Shown: positions 23,868 through 37,220 of the stretch, in pieces
Position numbering within the stretch: position 1 is the stretch's first letter
Layout of the letters: the number at the start of each line of letters is the position of its first letter
NCBI RefSeq assembly: GCF_000165425.1
Contig: NW_001799177.1
Coordinates: 820,347 to 884,346, forward strand
Length of the DNA stretch: 64,000 nt
Direction of reading: 5' to 3'
Source of the DNA: Paramecium tetraurelia
Taxonomy: Eukaryota > Ciliophora > Oligohymenophorea > Peniculida > Parameciidae
Position numbers and translations under genes: made by a program
The notes under the pieces: model-generated
The model's input: only the letters and a program-made list of their open reading frames with translations
The model's database searches: none
Told to the model about the DNA's origin: nothing

Positions 23868-24098
23868 CTATTACATTTTTTATATAAGATTAAAAATGAA
23901 TAATATAGGATTATTGGAGTTATGTATATAAGACTGTAAGATGGGAAGAAATGGAAAATTGAAATAAAATTTAAACAGATAAATAATAATTCGATTAAGT
24001 GGTTTTGTGTGGATAGAACCAAGAGTATGTTTGAGATTCAAAATAATGCGTATTTTAAGGCTTACTTAGAATTCATAATAAGTAATTCATAGTTTTGA
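23868..24098 (+). other. Coding-like frame downstream of the NIF phosphatase
   Basis: In the same frame as the upstream phosphatase, after two TGA codons (23853-23855 and 23865-23867), an open stretch reads IKNEQYRIIGVMYIRLQDGK and later WFCVDRTKSMFEIQNNAYFK before TGA at 24096-24098. An internal ATG at 23922 would make a 58-aa protein. Alternatively a 42-nt GT-AG intron (23847-23888) would remove both TGAs and fuse it to the phosphatase C-terminus. No family recognised. The rest of the 23856-24203 gap is AT-rich with no other gene seen. Confidence 0.35.
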
Positions 24099-24203
24099 GT
24101 AAGTTTTAAACTATATATTTTTATAAGATGTAGTTTAAAATTTTGAATAAATTGATTACTATATTTGGACACTAAATAATAATTAAATCTAATTAATTTA
24201 AAT

Positions 24204-26556
24204 ATGAATAGAGAATAGGATTCTGCAAATTCATCGGCGGATAGCATCGAAATGAGATAGTTTGGTGATCAGCAGTTAGAACATGTTAATAATGGTGTTT
24301 AATTGCAGACAGCTAAATAGAAAGCATTGACAATATCATTAATAAGTACATATTCTGATTGAATTACGAAAAGAAAACAAGAAATAAGTTGAGGATATTT
24401 ACGAGTATTACAAAAGCAATGAGATATAACCTGAAGAAAAATTGAAATTATTACAAAAAGTATACAATGATGATGTGGTTGAACATAGTGCTGATTCAAA
24501 GGAAGTGAAATAAGCCTAATTGACATTGCCTGGCTTCTATAGAATGTGTAAATAAAGTGCAATATTTGAATAGTTCACGAATCGATTCCAATTTTCTATC
24601 CCAATACGCCAGGTTTATTATTTTGGAAGGGATGGGTCGCAACAATAATTTTGTTTTTCTTCTATGAAATACCAATCTATATTTCGTTTGACAAAGAAGT
24701 GTGGGATGTAAGGATTGATATAATTCGAGTTTGTACCTGAATGGACTATAATCCTGATTGCAGTCTTGGCCATTGTGACATTTACCTTGGATATGTGCCT
24801 GGAATTCCATATGGCTTACTATTCACATGGAAATCTGGTAGTCGATAGAGCCAAGATCGCTCATCGATACTTGCAAACTAGATTCTTATTTGATTTGATT
24901 GCAACTCTGGCCTTAATGATTCGATCGATTATGTAGACATATAGTGAGAGATGGTTGTATCTCTTTTTCTATTTGAAATACCCATCATTAACCAGAATAT
25001 CATTTTAGTTTGGTGAGATAGTGATGCTTCATCGTCGAGTAAGAACGATATTTTAAATCGGCAAAGTGTTGGCAGTTTTATAATTCGTTTTTATTCTGTA
25101 TGCATGCATTTGGTATTTGGCATGTTTGTATGCAACTAACAATGGATACAACTCTTGGTTGACTCATGAAGGCAATTTCGGATCAATAAGTGAACTGACT
25201 TAGATTTAAAAATTCTTCTACTCTTATTACTTCAGTGTAGGTACAACAACAACAACTATGGGGTATGGAGACATGTAACCATTGAATACTTTTGAAGTGT
25301 TGGTTGGCATGGGAGGCATATTATTTTCAGTTCTCATCTTTGCAGTGATGGTCAATATCATATTTAAAATATTAGAAGAATATGCTATCTATGATATCAA
25401 ACGCTATCAACAACGATTGATAATCAATAGGTACATGATGGTTAAGGATGTACCATAGTAATTAAGAGAACGTGTCAGGTAATATTTGAATGAACATTGG
25501 TTTTAAGAAGGTAACAGGGATATTCAAGGGGAATAAGAGATAATAGGGGAATTGGCACCAGAGTTGAAGGCTGAATTGCAATTGGCCAGTTGTGGGAAGA
25601 TACTCTTATAGATACCACTATTTTGTGCAAACTTTTCAAGGGGATTTTTAAGGGAATTATCATCAACCATCTAGGAAATGAATTACGCAGAATATGAAAT
25701 GATATTCTTGGGAGAGGATCCTCAATTTTTGGATGATCAATCAATATATTTCATTAATTTAGGATAGATTGCCATATTCCCCAATAATTTCAACAAACAA
25801 TTATAATTGAAGAAATTAGGAAAGGGAGAGTATTTTGGAGAGTACTCATTTCTTACTGGATTTGAAAGAAAGGCATCTGCTTAAGCACTGCAATATAGTT
25901 AACTCTACAAGATAAGTAGAGAGGATTTCCTATGTACATTGGCTAAATTTTCTGAAGATTACGAGAAGTATTGGATGATTAAAGATAAGATTGAATTTTA
26001 GAAGGATTTCTCAGCTATAGGACAGTGTTATACATGCTAATCTACAACTCATTACAGTACTGAATGTGAAGTGACTCATTTGGTGGTGGATGTGAATAAG
26101 TTGATTGTGTTTAATTAAGACCAACAGAATAGAGTGAAATTCAAGAGGAAGGAGAAGAAGAAGTGGCAGACTTTTGTGAGAATTGAATGCTTTAAGGGAG
26201 AGGAAGGAGAAGAGGTCAATCACTTATAAGTAGGTGTTAAGTAGGAGATGGAACAGAAGTTGAAGGAAATTGATCACGTGCAGTAGGAACACTTGGATGA
26301 TGATGAATTTAAGAAGTTTTAGAATATCTTAAAAACTAATTTTGATACTTATACCAATCAATATGAGGTTAAGGAAGGTCTGCAAGGTATGGATTAGGCA
26401 TTCTAATTTACAAATTATTTCACTGAAAACAATTACCTCAATCAATCGGAATTCATCAACACTCAGGTTCAGATGAAGTAGCCGACTCGTGTGTCCATCA
26501 TCCGTAGTAAATAGATATCACAATAGAGGAGTAGATAAGCATCTGTTTAATAGTGA
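24204..26556 (+). CDS. Cyclic-nucleotide-binding-domain K+ channel
   Basis: CNG/HCN/EAG-superfamily channel subunit (758 aa). S1 region WKGWVATIILFFFYEIPIYI, S2 WTIILIAVLAIVTFTLDMCL, S3 RFLFDLIATLALMIRSIM. The S4-like segment has few positive charges (MLHRRVRTIFQIGKV). The pore carries TTTTTMGYGDMQP, with the K+ selectivity filter GYGD near residue 327. S6 (GMGGILFSVLIFAVMVNIIF) leads to a C-linker and a cyclic-nucleotide-binding fold (about 470-560; LKKLGKGEYFGEYSFLTGFE). Introns 24346-24373, 24548-24573 and 24708-24729 are required for S1 and S2 to read through. Probably a ciliary or plasma-membrane K+ channel modulated by cAMP/cGMP; ligand specificity is not deducible. Confidence 0.9.
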
Positions 26557-26629
26557 TTTAAATTTAATTTATATTTGTAAATATAACATAGTTGGTAAAT
26601 ACAAATTTAAATTTATTATTTAACAATCT

Positions 26630-29457
26630 ATGAAATTGGTTTGTCGTTTGAGGCCATAACCAAATAATACTTCAACCAGCAGTATCAATTCCAGAAAGGA
26701 AGTAAGAACTAACATTTTTGCAGGTGTCTTATCAAATGAATGTATTTGCAAACCATAATCCTATAGCTCCTTAGACAATTGTGGTCAGCTCAAGAAATGC
26801 TCTATCTCAAAAGATCATCTAAGAGTATCTCAAGAGTGACTCAGATATCATGAAATAGCGATAATCAATTATTGAAAATGCAGATCTCTTCCAATTCGAT
26901 TAAGTTTTTGGAGAGAAGGCCAATTAACAATTACTATACGATCAAATAATGGCTAGTAAGGTTAATGGATTGGTTTTGGGAAATTCAGGTACCTTACTTG
27001 TTGCTGGAGGACCTGAAAGTGGTAAGAAATACACTTTGAAAGGGGAGGACAAAGGCTAAGAGAAGGGTTTGGCTCTTTTGGTTGTTGAGAACACTTTGAA
27101 CCTGATTGAGGGATCGAAGCAACTGAAAGGAAAGGGCAAACTGTTTTGCTCAATTGCTTTGGTGAATAATGTCGAAACAGTTGACATGATAGGATCTACT
27201 CGAAGTTAGACTATCAAAACCACTTGGGTCAAAAGTGGAAGCGAGTTTAAAAAGATGTTCAATTAGAGTCTATTTTAATATAAACAATATGTGAAGGAAC
27301 ATCCAGAAACAAAGAATTGTCATTTATTTTTGAAATTTATACTTTAGCATGATAAATAGGAGATATCTTAATTGCATTTAATTCTGCTCAACGAATTCAG
27401 AAGAGTGACATAAGAGGCCAAAGACTTTTAAGCCAAATTAAAATAATTATTAATCCAATAGTAAGATTTATAAGAGAGAGAATTGGACACAAAGGCTCTT
27501 CAATAGTTATTCCTAGCATTAAGAGAGACTAAATTTAATAATATTACAGCTCTCTTTTGTGTGTCTTAAGTGCAGTAGGATCACATCACTGCTTATATGA
27601 CATTACAATTTGCTGAAGAATTAAGATAGTCAGCAAAAGGGTAATAGAGTTAGAGAGTTGCCTTGTCTTAAATCGAGAATTAATCGAGGGCTCAATTGGG
27701 TAGGGATTATGGGTTGTAATAATAATAATAAGCCACGCCAAAGTTGTCTGTTATTGATGAACAGCAATCTCGAATTATCAAGCCTGGGTCTGATCAACTT
27801 AACTACTCGAAGAGTTAAAGTATGATAGAGAGACAGCCCAGTAGATAGGAGGCTAATTTTACTAAGTAGTTCTAGGAGATAAAGGAATTACTAAAGGAGA
27901 AGGATGATTATAAGTATTTTGATAATTTAGATTGTTAGAGTGTTGAGGTTCGAAAAAGAACTAAGGAATTTGTATGATGAGAATACAAGATTGTAAAGTA
28001 AGGTGTATCAATTGGAAGATTCATTAAAGCATAGGGATTTGTTGATTTAATAGTTGGAGAATCACATTGATGAGAATAGAAGATAATTGGATTTGGACAA
28101 TACTCAAGGACCATAGAGGAAGCAGAAGGATTACTAAGTCGGAGAATAGAATCAGACCCTCACTCAACTGAATTTATAATTGGTGCATAGCAATGAAGAG
28201 TGTGAATTGCAAAAGCAGAAGGTGAGGATGTTAGAGAACGAGATAGAGATGATGAAGGATCAGGAGTTCACGAACATCAAACACTATGAGAAGAGAGAGG
28301 ATGAGTTTATGGGTCTAATATAATAGGAATAGGAGAGGAATAAGCAATTGTATTAGGAATTGGATTATTTTGCAGTTGAGTTGAAGGGCAGGGAACAGTA
28401 GTTGTAGGCTTCTGAGGACAATATCAAAACATTAAATAAGGTGATTGAGGAGCAATGTAAGAGAGTGGATGATGAGAAGTAGAAGAGTAAGGAGTTGAAT
28501 GAGTGCATTCAAGGTCTGAAGTAGAAGTAGGAGGAGTACATAAAAGAATGTAATTTGACGGAATAGAGATTCACCAAATTGAAGGTGAGATTGGATACTG
28601 AAAATGCTTAATTGAAGGCGGAGAAGGAGAAGTATCACCAGTAGTACAAGGACAAGTTGAAGAAATATAAAATGGCTATGAAAATGTTAGAGTAGGAGAA
28701 TGGACAGATGAAAATGGAGAGAGTGAAATTGCAAACAGAAAATGATCAATTGTATGGGATATCTAAATAGTTGGAGAGTCAATTGGGAAGAGTAAATAGT
28801 GAGAGTACAGAAAGGAATGGGGGGAGGTAGGATCATTACGAGTAGGACAAGGTTAGATAATAGAATTTGCAGTTAAATAGTCAATTGAAGTAGGCTGATT
28901 ATGAAGTAAGCATGATACAATAATTGTAGATCTAAGAATTATCTATGCAGTTGAACAATGCGATTTAAGAGTTGGAGAGAGTGACTGCGGAGTATAATGG
29001 ATTGCAAAAGGAGAATAAAAGATTGCAAAAATAATTGGAGGAGAAGCAATCTGAGGCCAAGTAGAACGAGTTTATGATTGAGAGAGTGGTGCAATTGAGT
29101 GACAAGTAGTTGGATGATTTGGAAGGGAAGTTCAATAAGTTGACAGCTTAGGTGAATGGATTGCAGCATGAGAAGAAGTCGCTGATGACAGAAAATCAGA
29201 GTTTGAAATAGTAATTGGAATAGTTGGAGGGAAATGACATTGTGTTGGAGAAACGCATAGTGAAGTTGAAGAAGGAGAATAAGGATCTGAGCAATCAGAT
29301 TACGCAATTGAATTAGAATATGAAGGAGATGATAGTGGAGAAGCATGGAGAGATGAGAAGTCCTTCCTTCAATAGATTACAGCAGTAGTTGCAGAATCAA
29401 TCCTATAGATCTTAGAGACTAATGGATAATGATGATGACAGCGATAGTGATATTTGA
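26630..29457 (+). CDS. Kinesin-like protein with degenerate motor
   Basis: The 926-aa protein opens MKLVCRLRP and contains ENADLFQFDQVFGEKANQ, the kinesin beta-sheet start. The P-loop is altered: AGGPESGKKYTLKG at about residue 119, where active kinesins have GQTGSGKTYTM. The switch I region reads TKNCHLFLKF instead of a SSRSH-type motif, and switch II LHLILLNEFRRV lacks DLAGSE. From about residue 330 the protein is Q/S-rich, then a very long coiled coil (about 420-910). Introns 26702-26723 and 27914-27938; 927 codons. Most likely a catalytically weak or inactive kinesin-family scaffold dimerising through its coil. Confidence 0.75.
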
Positions 29458-29492
29458 AAATTAATTAAATAAGTTAGTATTATATATATAAT

Positions 29493-32400
29493 ATGCTAAT
29501 AATTTTATTACTACTTCACTTAGGAAATTGTGGGTATGTTATAAAGAGATTACAAATATAGACACATATCGAGTTGGGATATCGAATTGGATTACACGAA
29601 TGCCGGATATGCCAGTCGATTTACTATTCCCTTTAAATTGAGTAATCCATTGCCCAATTTTGGATACCTGAGGATCAAATTCCCATTCGCACTTCATTAC
29701 ACAAATACCAACAATGTGCCTGACAATGTGGTGGTCACATTCAAACAAGTAATCATGTTAAGGGATGTATAATAGGCAAAAGGAAATTACCACTGCGGAG
29801 AGGAGAATGAGCAGAGTGCACAAGTGTTTGTCAACAGTGGAGAGAACAATGCTTATTACGTGAATTTCGGAGTGGAATTAACATCTAATGAATACTATTA
29901 TGTGATAGTCCAGATTAGTGGCAAGAATCTGAACATCCAGTCATCTGGAGTGAAGGAACCAATTCAATTGACTACAGTTACATCAATATCTGCGATTGCC
30001 ATGATAATTGATTACACTCCCAATGGAGGAATCTTTGCCTTGGATCTGGAACCGAGTTCTGACATGAGAAGCCAGGTAAGTGAAACTGTGAATACAATGA
30101 ATCAAATCTACAATGTGATTGTGGGAGTTTAATTTAAGAAATAAATGAATGAAGGAGCCAGAGTCTAACTGATCTTCAAATCTGATTTTACATTTGAAGG
30201 CACTTGCAAATTATAAAATGATATCCCCTATGAATGCACCTTGACTTCGTAGATGGTTGTCTATTTAATAAAACAATACATCCTGGTGAATGATTGGTTC
30301 TATTTCCAAGTGAGTGTCAGAAATCCTTTGAGAGTCACTCTGCCTACTACTTTAGAAATCAGATCATTGCAACAATATTCAAACACCATCAACGAAAGAA
30401 CAGTGACTGATGCTGTATTCCAAGTCAAACAAGTTTTATTGTAAACTCATAAATTATACTTGGGTTGGGGTTTAGAATACTCCTCCAGATCATCCTCCTA
30501 TTATCCTTTCCCCATCATGGTTTTCAGGGGAGATGCTAATGGCAAATACAATCCTTATAATGCATTCAAGTGGTAATTTGCCATGGCTTCTGATTTGCCT
30601 GAAGATATCCAATTACAAATTGAAGTGTCCACACCCATGAAATTCAAAAGTTATTTAATGAGCATCAATCACAATCTACCATCCTATCCAGGAAAGGAAA
30701 GCAAATGCATCTTCAGTAATTCCAACAAGTTGTCTCAATCCAAAATAGTTTGTTACAATATTGGATAACTGTATTTGTCAACCACTTATTATATTGGATG
30801 CAGAGCTACATTTCCGTATGATCAATTCAATCTTCCATTGGAATAATAGTTTGGTTCCATGAATATATATACAGTCAGCAATGGAATCAAAGATACTCTG
30901 TCAGTCATTGTTGAGTACAATTTTCATTATCTATCCTAGATCAAATCCAGTCGAATACATCCAAACCAATAATAATCCTGATTGGTTAAACTCTGCCTAC
31001 GATGGCACTGTTGTATCTAGTTAGAAAATGGACATATCCATTCTAAATGATCCTCTCACAAACACACTCGGAATCATCCCCAATCTAGATGATGGTGATA
31101 TCGAATTGATAAGATTGAAATTCAATTTGGCCATTAGAATAGATAAAATTATCACTCCAGCAGTCACTCCTGTCCTTGGAACATAGTAGCTACCATATAG
31201 TGCAGGTATTGTAATTATTGCCAATGAAAAAATCCTTATGTCATCAACAGATCCAGCCAATCTTGAATGTGCAACACTCTCTGGGTCTTAATTCTTTAAA
31301 TACGACTACAAATCCTCCAACTTAGCTAACTTCTTGGCCATCACCGTAGCCAGTTCAGATGCCTAAGGTCTCCTTAACATGTTTGTTTACAACACCAATG
31401 AACTACAAACTAAATTCCTCTAATTCGCAATCAGCAACCTATAAGTCAAATTCCATGCCTCCTTGTATCCAGATGAATATCTATTGGACTTTTACATTGG
31501 GTCATTCGATTAAATTGAAAGTACTTATCCAATATTCAAATAATCCTTCCTAACCAATGCTTACACCATTACTTCTCCTGCTCCGTCTTACATAAAATTA
31601 GGCATAGTCAACTATTTTTCAAGTTCCTCATCAGGAAACACTGGGGATTACTTCCCCACCATGATTAGGCTATCTGGTTACTTCCAAGACACCGATGTAG
31701 AGAATGCTCAAACGAAGATTTCCCTATTCTTTACAAATCTTCAACCGATGTACATTTCCTCTGACTTTGAAAATGATAACAGAGTGTATTGTAAATATAC
31801 TGGATAAACTTAACCAACCTGTTAATACTACTCCTCAGGGTTGTTGGCAAATGGCTAATCGTATATCAATTACGAGAGATTGGATGTGGAGTTTGAATCT
31901 TTGCCAACCAACTCAGCTGATGCCTTCCAATTACTGATCCCTGTAAAGACCTTCGCATCCAACACTAAGGTGAGCTTCTTCCTCACAGCTGTAGTTGAGA
32001 TCAATAACCTAATCCAAATAAGATCATCATTCAGATTGACTGGTAAGGATAACATCAGCAGTGGATAATACGCATTCCCATTATCAGTGGCAGGATTAGG
32101 CAATGGATTCGCAAGAGCTGGTGTCTCTCCTGCATTAGAATCTGATGGTGTCACTCCAATCCCATACTAATTACAAGTGAGTTCAGCCATCACAGTAGGC
32201 AAGAATAATACGGATCTGACATTTTTTATTGGTCACAACGACGTCAGTTTCATCAATATTAACACTGTTGCAAATGACAATCAAAATGGCGGTGGATTCA
32301 CTCTGGTCTCCACTCAGCCATTTTACACCATTGATTCCACCATCAAAGCCCCAATATCTGTTGATGCGTCGAAAGTCTCAGGATGTGTGACATTTGAGTA

Positions 32401-35400
32401 TTTGACTAAGTTCGTTATATTTTGTCCCACTGATAAAACCAGTGATTCTCCACTAACAACCTTGACAATCAAAGCAGGCAATCTACCCTTCAATAATGGT
32501 GATAAACTACCTTACAGAACTGTCTATGCTTGGAGTGACAAAGTGAACGGCCTGGGAGTCTTCAAGGTAGATACTGATACCTTGATCACACTCAAAGGAG
32601 TAGTCAAAATATTATAGGTTTCTCCTAAACTTGAGATTGCGTAGAAACAACAAAGAATCTAAATCAAATTCTATACTACCAATCCAATTCCGAATCTAGC
32701 AACCATAAGATTAGAATTTCTAGAAACAACTCCAACAATTAATTTCGATGCCATCAACAAAGGATCTCGATGTTCAATTGAAACAGCATTTTACGGATTG
32801 CTAAGTCACACTTGCACTGTTTCAAGATCCACTTCAGGTTCCTATGTGTACTTTTTATTCAAAATAAGTAATTGTGACAGTTGTCCATGGACAAATGGGC
32901 AATTTACACTCAACATTTGGGGATTGAATAGTTTGCACACTGGTGCTGTTTCCAAGTCTTAATTTAACATAAGAATAATGTCAGAATACTTGAACACCAT
33001 CGATCTGTCCAAGGTTCAAGGGGCTATTGAATATGACGATAACCCAAATGTGGCTTATGTTGCCTTCTTTGGTAATCCGAAGTTCCAGTTCTACAACAGA
33101 AGAGCCAAAGGACAAATCAGTGTTGACTTCCAATTTACTCGTAGCATTTGGAAACAGGAATATGTGTTGATCAATATCGGAGGATTTTTCGATGACAATC
33201 AAAGGAACCAGAAGAACATCATGTGTTAGGTCTAATAATAGGGACTGCCCTCATATGCTTTTGGACAGGCTGATTACACCCTGGATAGAGGGAGTTCAGT
33301 AAGTGGAATCAAGTTGTACCCCATTGATGACATAATTGGATCTTAGATATTCACTTTGAAGTGTTATGGCATGGTCATACCATACAGTTTGAATCCAGAG
33401 CCAATGGATACCAGTCTTATCCTGTAGGGGACATATCTAATCATATAATAATCAGGCACCGTGTCATTGGACTCATTGTATGATGAAACCATTCTGCCAA
33501 TAAAGAACATCTAATTGACTTAGAAACTCAATAACTTATGCGGATCAACCACAGATTTCTTCATCAATGTCACGACTACTTTGATCGATGTCAAATTAGG
33601 CACTTCCATCTTTGTGGTGTTCCCAACTACTTATCCCTTCATTGTCTCGAGCAATCTTACCTATTGTTCTTTGAATAATCTCTTTGTGGCATGTTCAGTC
33701 GATGTTGAAAACACAGTGATATTAGAAAATTTTGACATCTCCATACCAAGAGGGTAAGAGATGCAAATCAGAATTTATGGTGCTCAGAATTCAGCCATTT
33801 TCAACGATCAAGCAAATGAAATCTTCGTGGCCTTCACTAATAATGTAGATATTACAGTCTTGGGTGAATATGGTGTGATCTATGATTTAAATGGATAGGA
33901 TATGGTCACTACTCCTCCCAATAACATTCTAACCCTGTGGATTGATACCACCCAATAATATATCAGGGCTTTCAGTACAATAACGTTTAAGGTATCTTTT
34001 CCAGCAGGAGCCATTGATGTCTCCAATTTAATCTAAGTCGATTTCCCACCTGCTTGGGACATGATCATAAATTACAAACTACCCACTTGTTCCCTCTATG
34101 ATCAAAACAATCAGACCAATTATGCAAAGTCGTGTATAAATTTTGGAAACAGAGTTACCATTTCAATTAAACAAAGCGATTACATTGGCTCATAGTATTA
34201 TTACCTGATCTTAGGCAATGTGCGTAATCCAGATTATGCCGTTTGTGGTATCAACATGTGGACAATCACTGTTTTGAATTCAACATATGTGTTTGGCAGA
34301 TCCCATGCTCCCAACTTCAATATCCCCATCTTTCCATTTATTTCCAATCCAAATCAAGTGACACTTAAATGGATCGACATGAACACTCGACAAAGTATTA
34401 GGACATTGTAAGTAAAGACAGGGATATTTGATCAAGTGATAGGATTAGCTTCTGATGCAGGTTTATTTCTGCGTACATTCCAAATCTATTGTGACAATCC
34501 TTACTTTATAGCCAATCCCACTAATACCATTGCCCCCATGGGTTAAGCTTATACAACCTTTTCAATAGCAGGTACAAGCAAAGCACCTCAAGGATTGCAA
34601 TTGATTGAATTTGCAAAAACAGATGATTTTGATAAACATACTCAATTGCCGTTTCTTAGAGTGTTCTTGTCATAAAAGTCTTGTATTTTGAACACTGAAA
34701 TGAGTCTTTATTAATTGACTCTCGGAGGTCAAGCACTACCCATATTGTTCAATCTCACAGAGTGCCAACCAGCATCAAATCTTCGTATTGAGGCATCATC
34801 AGACACAGACAAAATATATTTCAAGAGTAAATCATCGATTACGTTTGGTCTGAATCAAAAAGTAGGAGCCTTTCTTTTAGCATCCGAAGACAGTGGAATA
34901 AGTGTAGGTGATTCAGGATTGATTACATTCCAAGTGTCAGGATCATATTAAAAATATTATACAACTGTAGATCCTATCAGTTACAGAATTATTGATATTA
35001 ATAAAAAGAGACCAACATCGAGTCTCTACAGTGTGGATCGAGGATCCAACTATGTCAAATTCATGGTGTCTTGTAATCAATATGCAGTTGTTTATTATTA
35101 CATTTCAATAAAAGGATCTGAAATTTTATACTCAGAAGAAATCTAAGCAAGAACATTTCTTTGGACTGAACCATCCATAGATGATTATTATCATCAATTC
35201 TTTGGATTAAAGAATGTGTTTGTTCCACTGAAGAATTACACAGTCATTGTAAGTGGACTCAGACCAGCTACAACGTATAATATCACAACTGTGTGCAAAA
35301 ACGTTGAAACCAAATTCAGTGTGGCCACAACTCTTTTACAAACTACAAAATCCAATAACGGTAAGTCTTTCTATCTCGATTTCATTTTTGATAGTGAAAT

Positions 35401-36133
35401 TGATCTAGAATTCTCTACCAGTATCACATGCTTCTTGACTCAACAATTCAAAGTGCCAGCCAGACTCATTCGTAACTCAATCAACACTTGGTGTTCCTTA
35501 CAAAGAAGACGTCTGTTGAGTACAACAAGTAGTAATACTTATAATGAGAAGAATGTGAGGATGTATGTCAGCTTAATCGACTTTGAATTACAAGACACTG
35601 TCACTGCCTCCTTACTTACCAAAGGAATCAACAAGACTTAGTTTATATCAGATTTATACGATCAAGTCGCTGGATTGCCTAATTTAGTTAAATTGTCTGA
35701 TTTAACTGCCCTATCCACCACGATCCCTATATTTTAATATGAAGTCAATCTCAACGTCAGCACAAACTCAATCTTACTGTATAACATCTCCTTGGACTAA
35801 GAGGGCTTTGTCTACTGTATGGTTGATTTCATCAACAGAACCAAGATGCCCACCTTCTACGATTTGAGACAAGGCAATGCCCTAAGAAAACCAGAAAATT
35901 CGACGTATTATGAAAGACAGCGATTCAACAAATCAACCACACTCAATTTCACCTTTGATGGTCTCACTCATTATACTAACTATTCAATCTTCTATTATGC
36001 GTCCAATGATGATCCAAGCGAGCATTAAATGAGGACTTAAGTTTACGAGATCAAATTTAGAACCACTCCCAAATATGAAATGTGGGCCATGATAATACTC
36101 AGCATCTTGAGCATGAATATTATTCTTTTATGA
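29493..36133 (+). CDS. Very large secreted/surface protein (~2195 aa)
   Basis: Unrecognised family. A hydrophobic signal peptide (MLIILLLLHLGNCG) is followed by ~2150 extracellular-type residues rich in N, T, S, Y and beta-prone stretches, with dispersed cysteines and many N-x-S/T sites. The last 15 residues are hydrophobic (AMIILSILSMNIILL), fitting a GPI-anchor signal or very short membrane anchor. Introns are only 29534-29561 and 30915-30939; the rest is one exon of about 5.2 kb (2196 codons in total). Base composition is less AT-rich than the neighbours, usual for ciliate surface genes. No cysteine periodicity like the immobilisation antigens is seen. A cell-coat or mucilage protein is likely. 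Confidence 0.75.
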
Positions 36134-36228
36134 AAAGAACAAATGTTTTTATTATAAAATAGTCATTAAAATTGTTCAATGGATATATACATTAAATTTA
36201 AATTGTGAACCAAAAATAAACAAATTAA

Positions 36229-37220
36229 TCAATGCTTCTCAAACACATGATGAAGCAAATCCTACACCAACAATATGATTATCGACTAAGGAGCCACTCT
36301 CGCAAAATAAACAGGCAATCCCACCCACAACCCTGATATCTTCTCTCTTTGAATAGTCTTCAGAAAACAATCAGCAACTCCTGAATACGGGTACTTTCCA
36401 TTCGCATCCACCTTCATCTTCTAAAGTTTGGTCTTCATATTGTCGAAAGGTAAGGATAACACAGATGTGACTACACCAGCTCCAACAGATGCCCTATTAA
36501 TTAATATTTTCTCTATTTACATGATTCGATCAGGCATAGTCTCCTTCTTTCTTAAGAATATTTTCATACACCATTGCTTAATCTCATCGTAAGTTGTCAA
36601 TTAACCCACTGTTATTGCAATTGCTCTTAATACTGTGGGTGTTGACCCTCTCCATAAAGTGGGCAATCCCTCCTCCTTCGTTATTCGATATAAAGCATCA
36701 AAAGCGTTTTTGTAATTTCTGCGTTCTGCTACTGGCAGAGTTGCATCCGCCTAAAATCTTACCAAACAAATATCTGTAGGATTGCCAATCAAAGCTCCAC
36801 ACAAACCAGAAAAAGATGATGCACCCACTTTCTCCAAGAAACTCAGATCTCCTAAACAAGTTATGGAATTTACTCTTACTTTTTTGATTGATCTTAACCT
36901 CATCTACAATCACCTTGTAAATTCCCAGTCGAGCAGTGGCATAAGTCAATTGTCTCAACATCGCAGATCCCAACCTATAATAGCATTTTTAAATACCCTT
37001 GATAGAACCCTTTCAATCCCTCCACTCTGTGCATCTCCTTTGCCACTTCAATTGGAGAAACCTTCGTTGAACCATGACTTATCCCTTTGCTCTCGCTATA
37101 AATCTAGAGTCTGACCTTCCATGTATCCAAAGGCATGATAATTGCAACCGCTGTGCATCCTGAGATGCCTCCAAAGAGGAATGGCTTTATGTAAGATGCT
37201 TTATTATTTGAATTAGACAT
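36229..37220 (-). CDS. Mitochondrial carrier, oxoglutarate/malate-carrier-like
   Basis: SLC25-type inner-membrane carrier (313 aa) with three repeats. Signature matrix gates: MPLDTWKVRLQIY (repeat 1), NPTDICLVRFQADATLPVAE (repeat 2) and LPFDNMKTKLQKMKVDANGK (repeat 3). Stretches such as RRNYKNAFDALYRITKEEGL and TLWRGSTPTVLRAI match the 2-oxoglutarate/malate carrier subfamily (SLC25A11) better than ADP/ATP carriers. Introns 36975-36996 and 36852-36879; 314 codons. Repeat 3 has F in place of the third signature position seen in animals, otherwise canonical. Substrate by family analogy: exchange of 2-oxoglutarate for malate or related dicarboxylates. Confidence 0.88.

Noticed and set aside
26900-29350. 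Long leucine-rich minus-strand ORFs
   Set aside because: Antisense of the kinesin-like coiled coil; Gln/Glu codons reverse to Leu/Phe, giving artefactual hydrophobic frames.
29493-36133. Multiple short standard-code ORFs on both strands
   Set aside because: All are fragments or antisense shadows of the single 2196-codon surface-protein frame, cut by TAA/TAG codons that are glutamine here.
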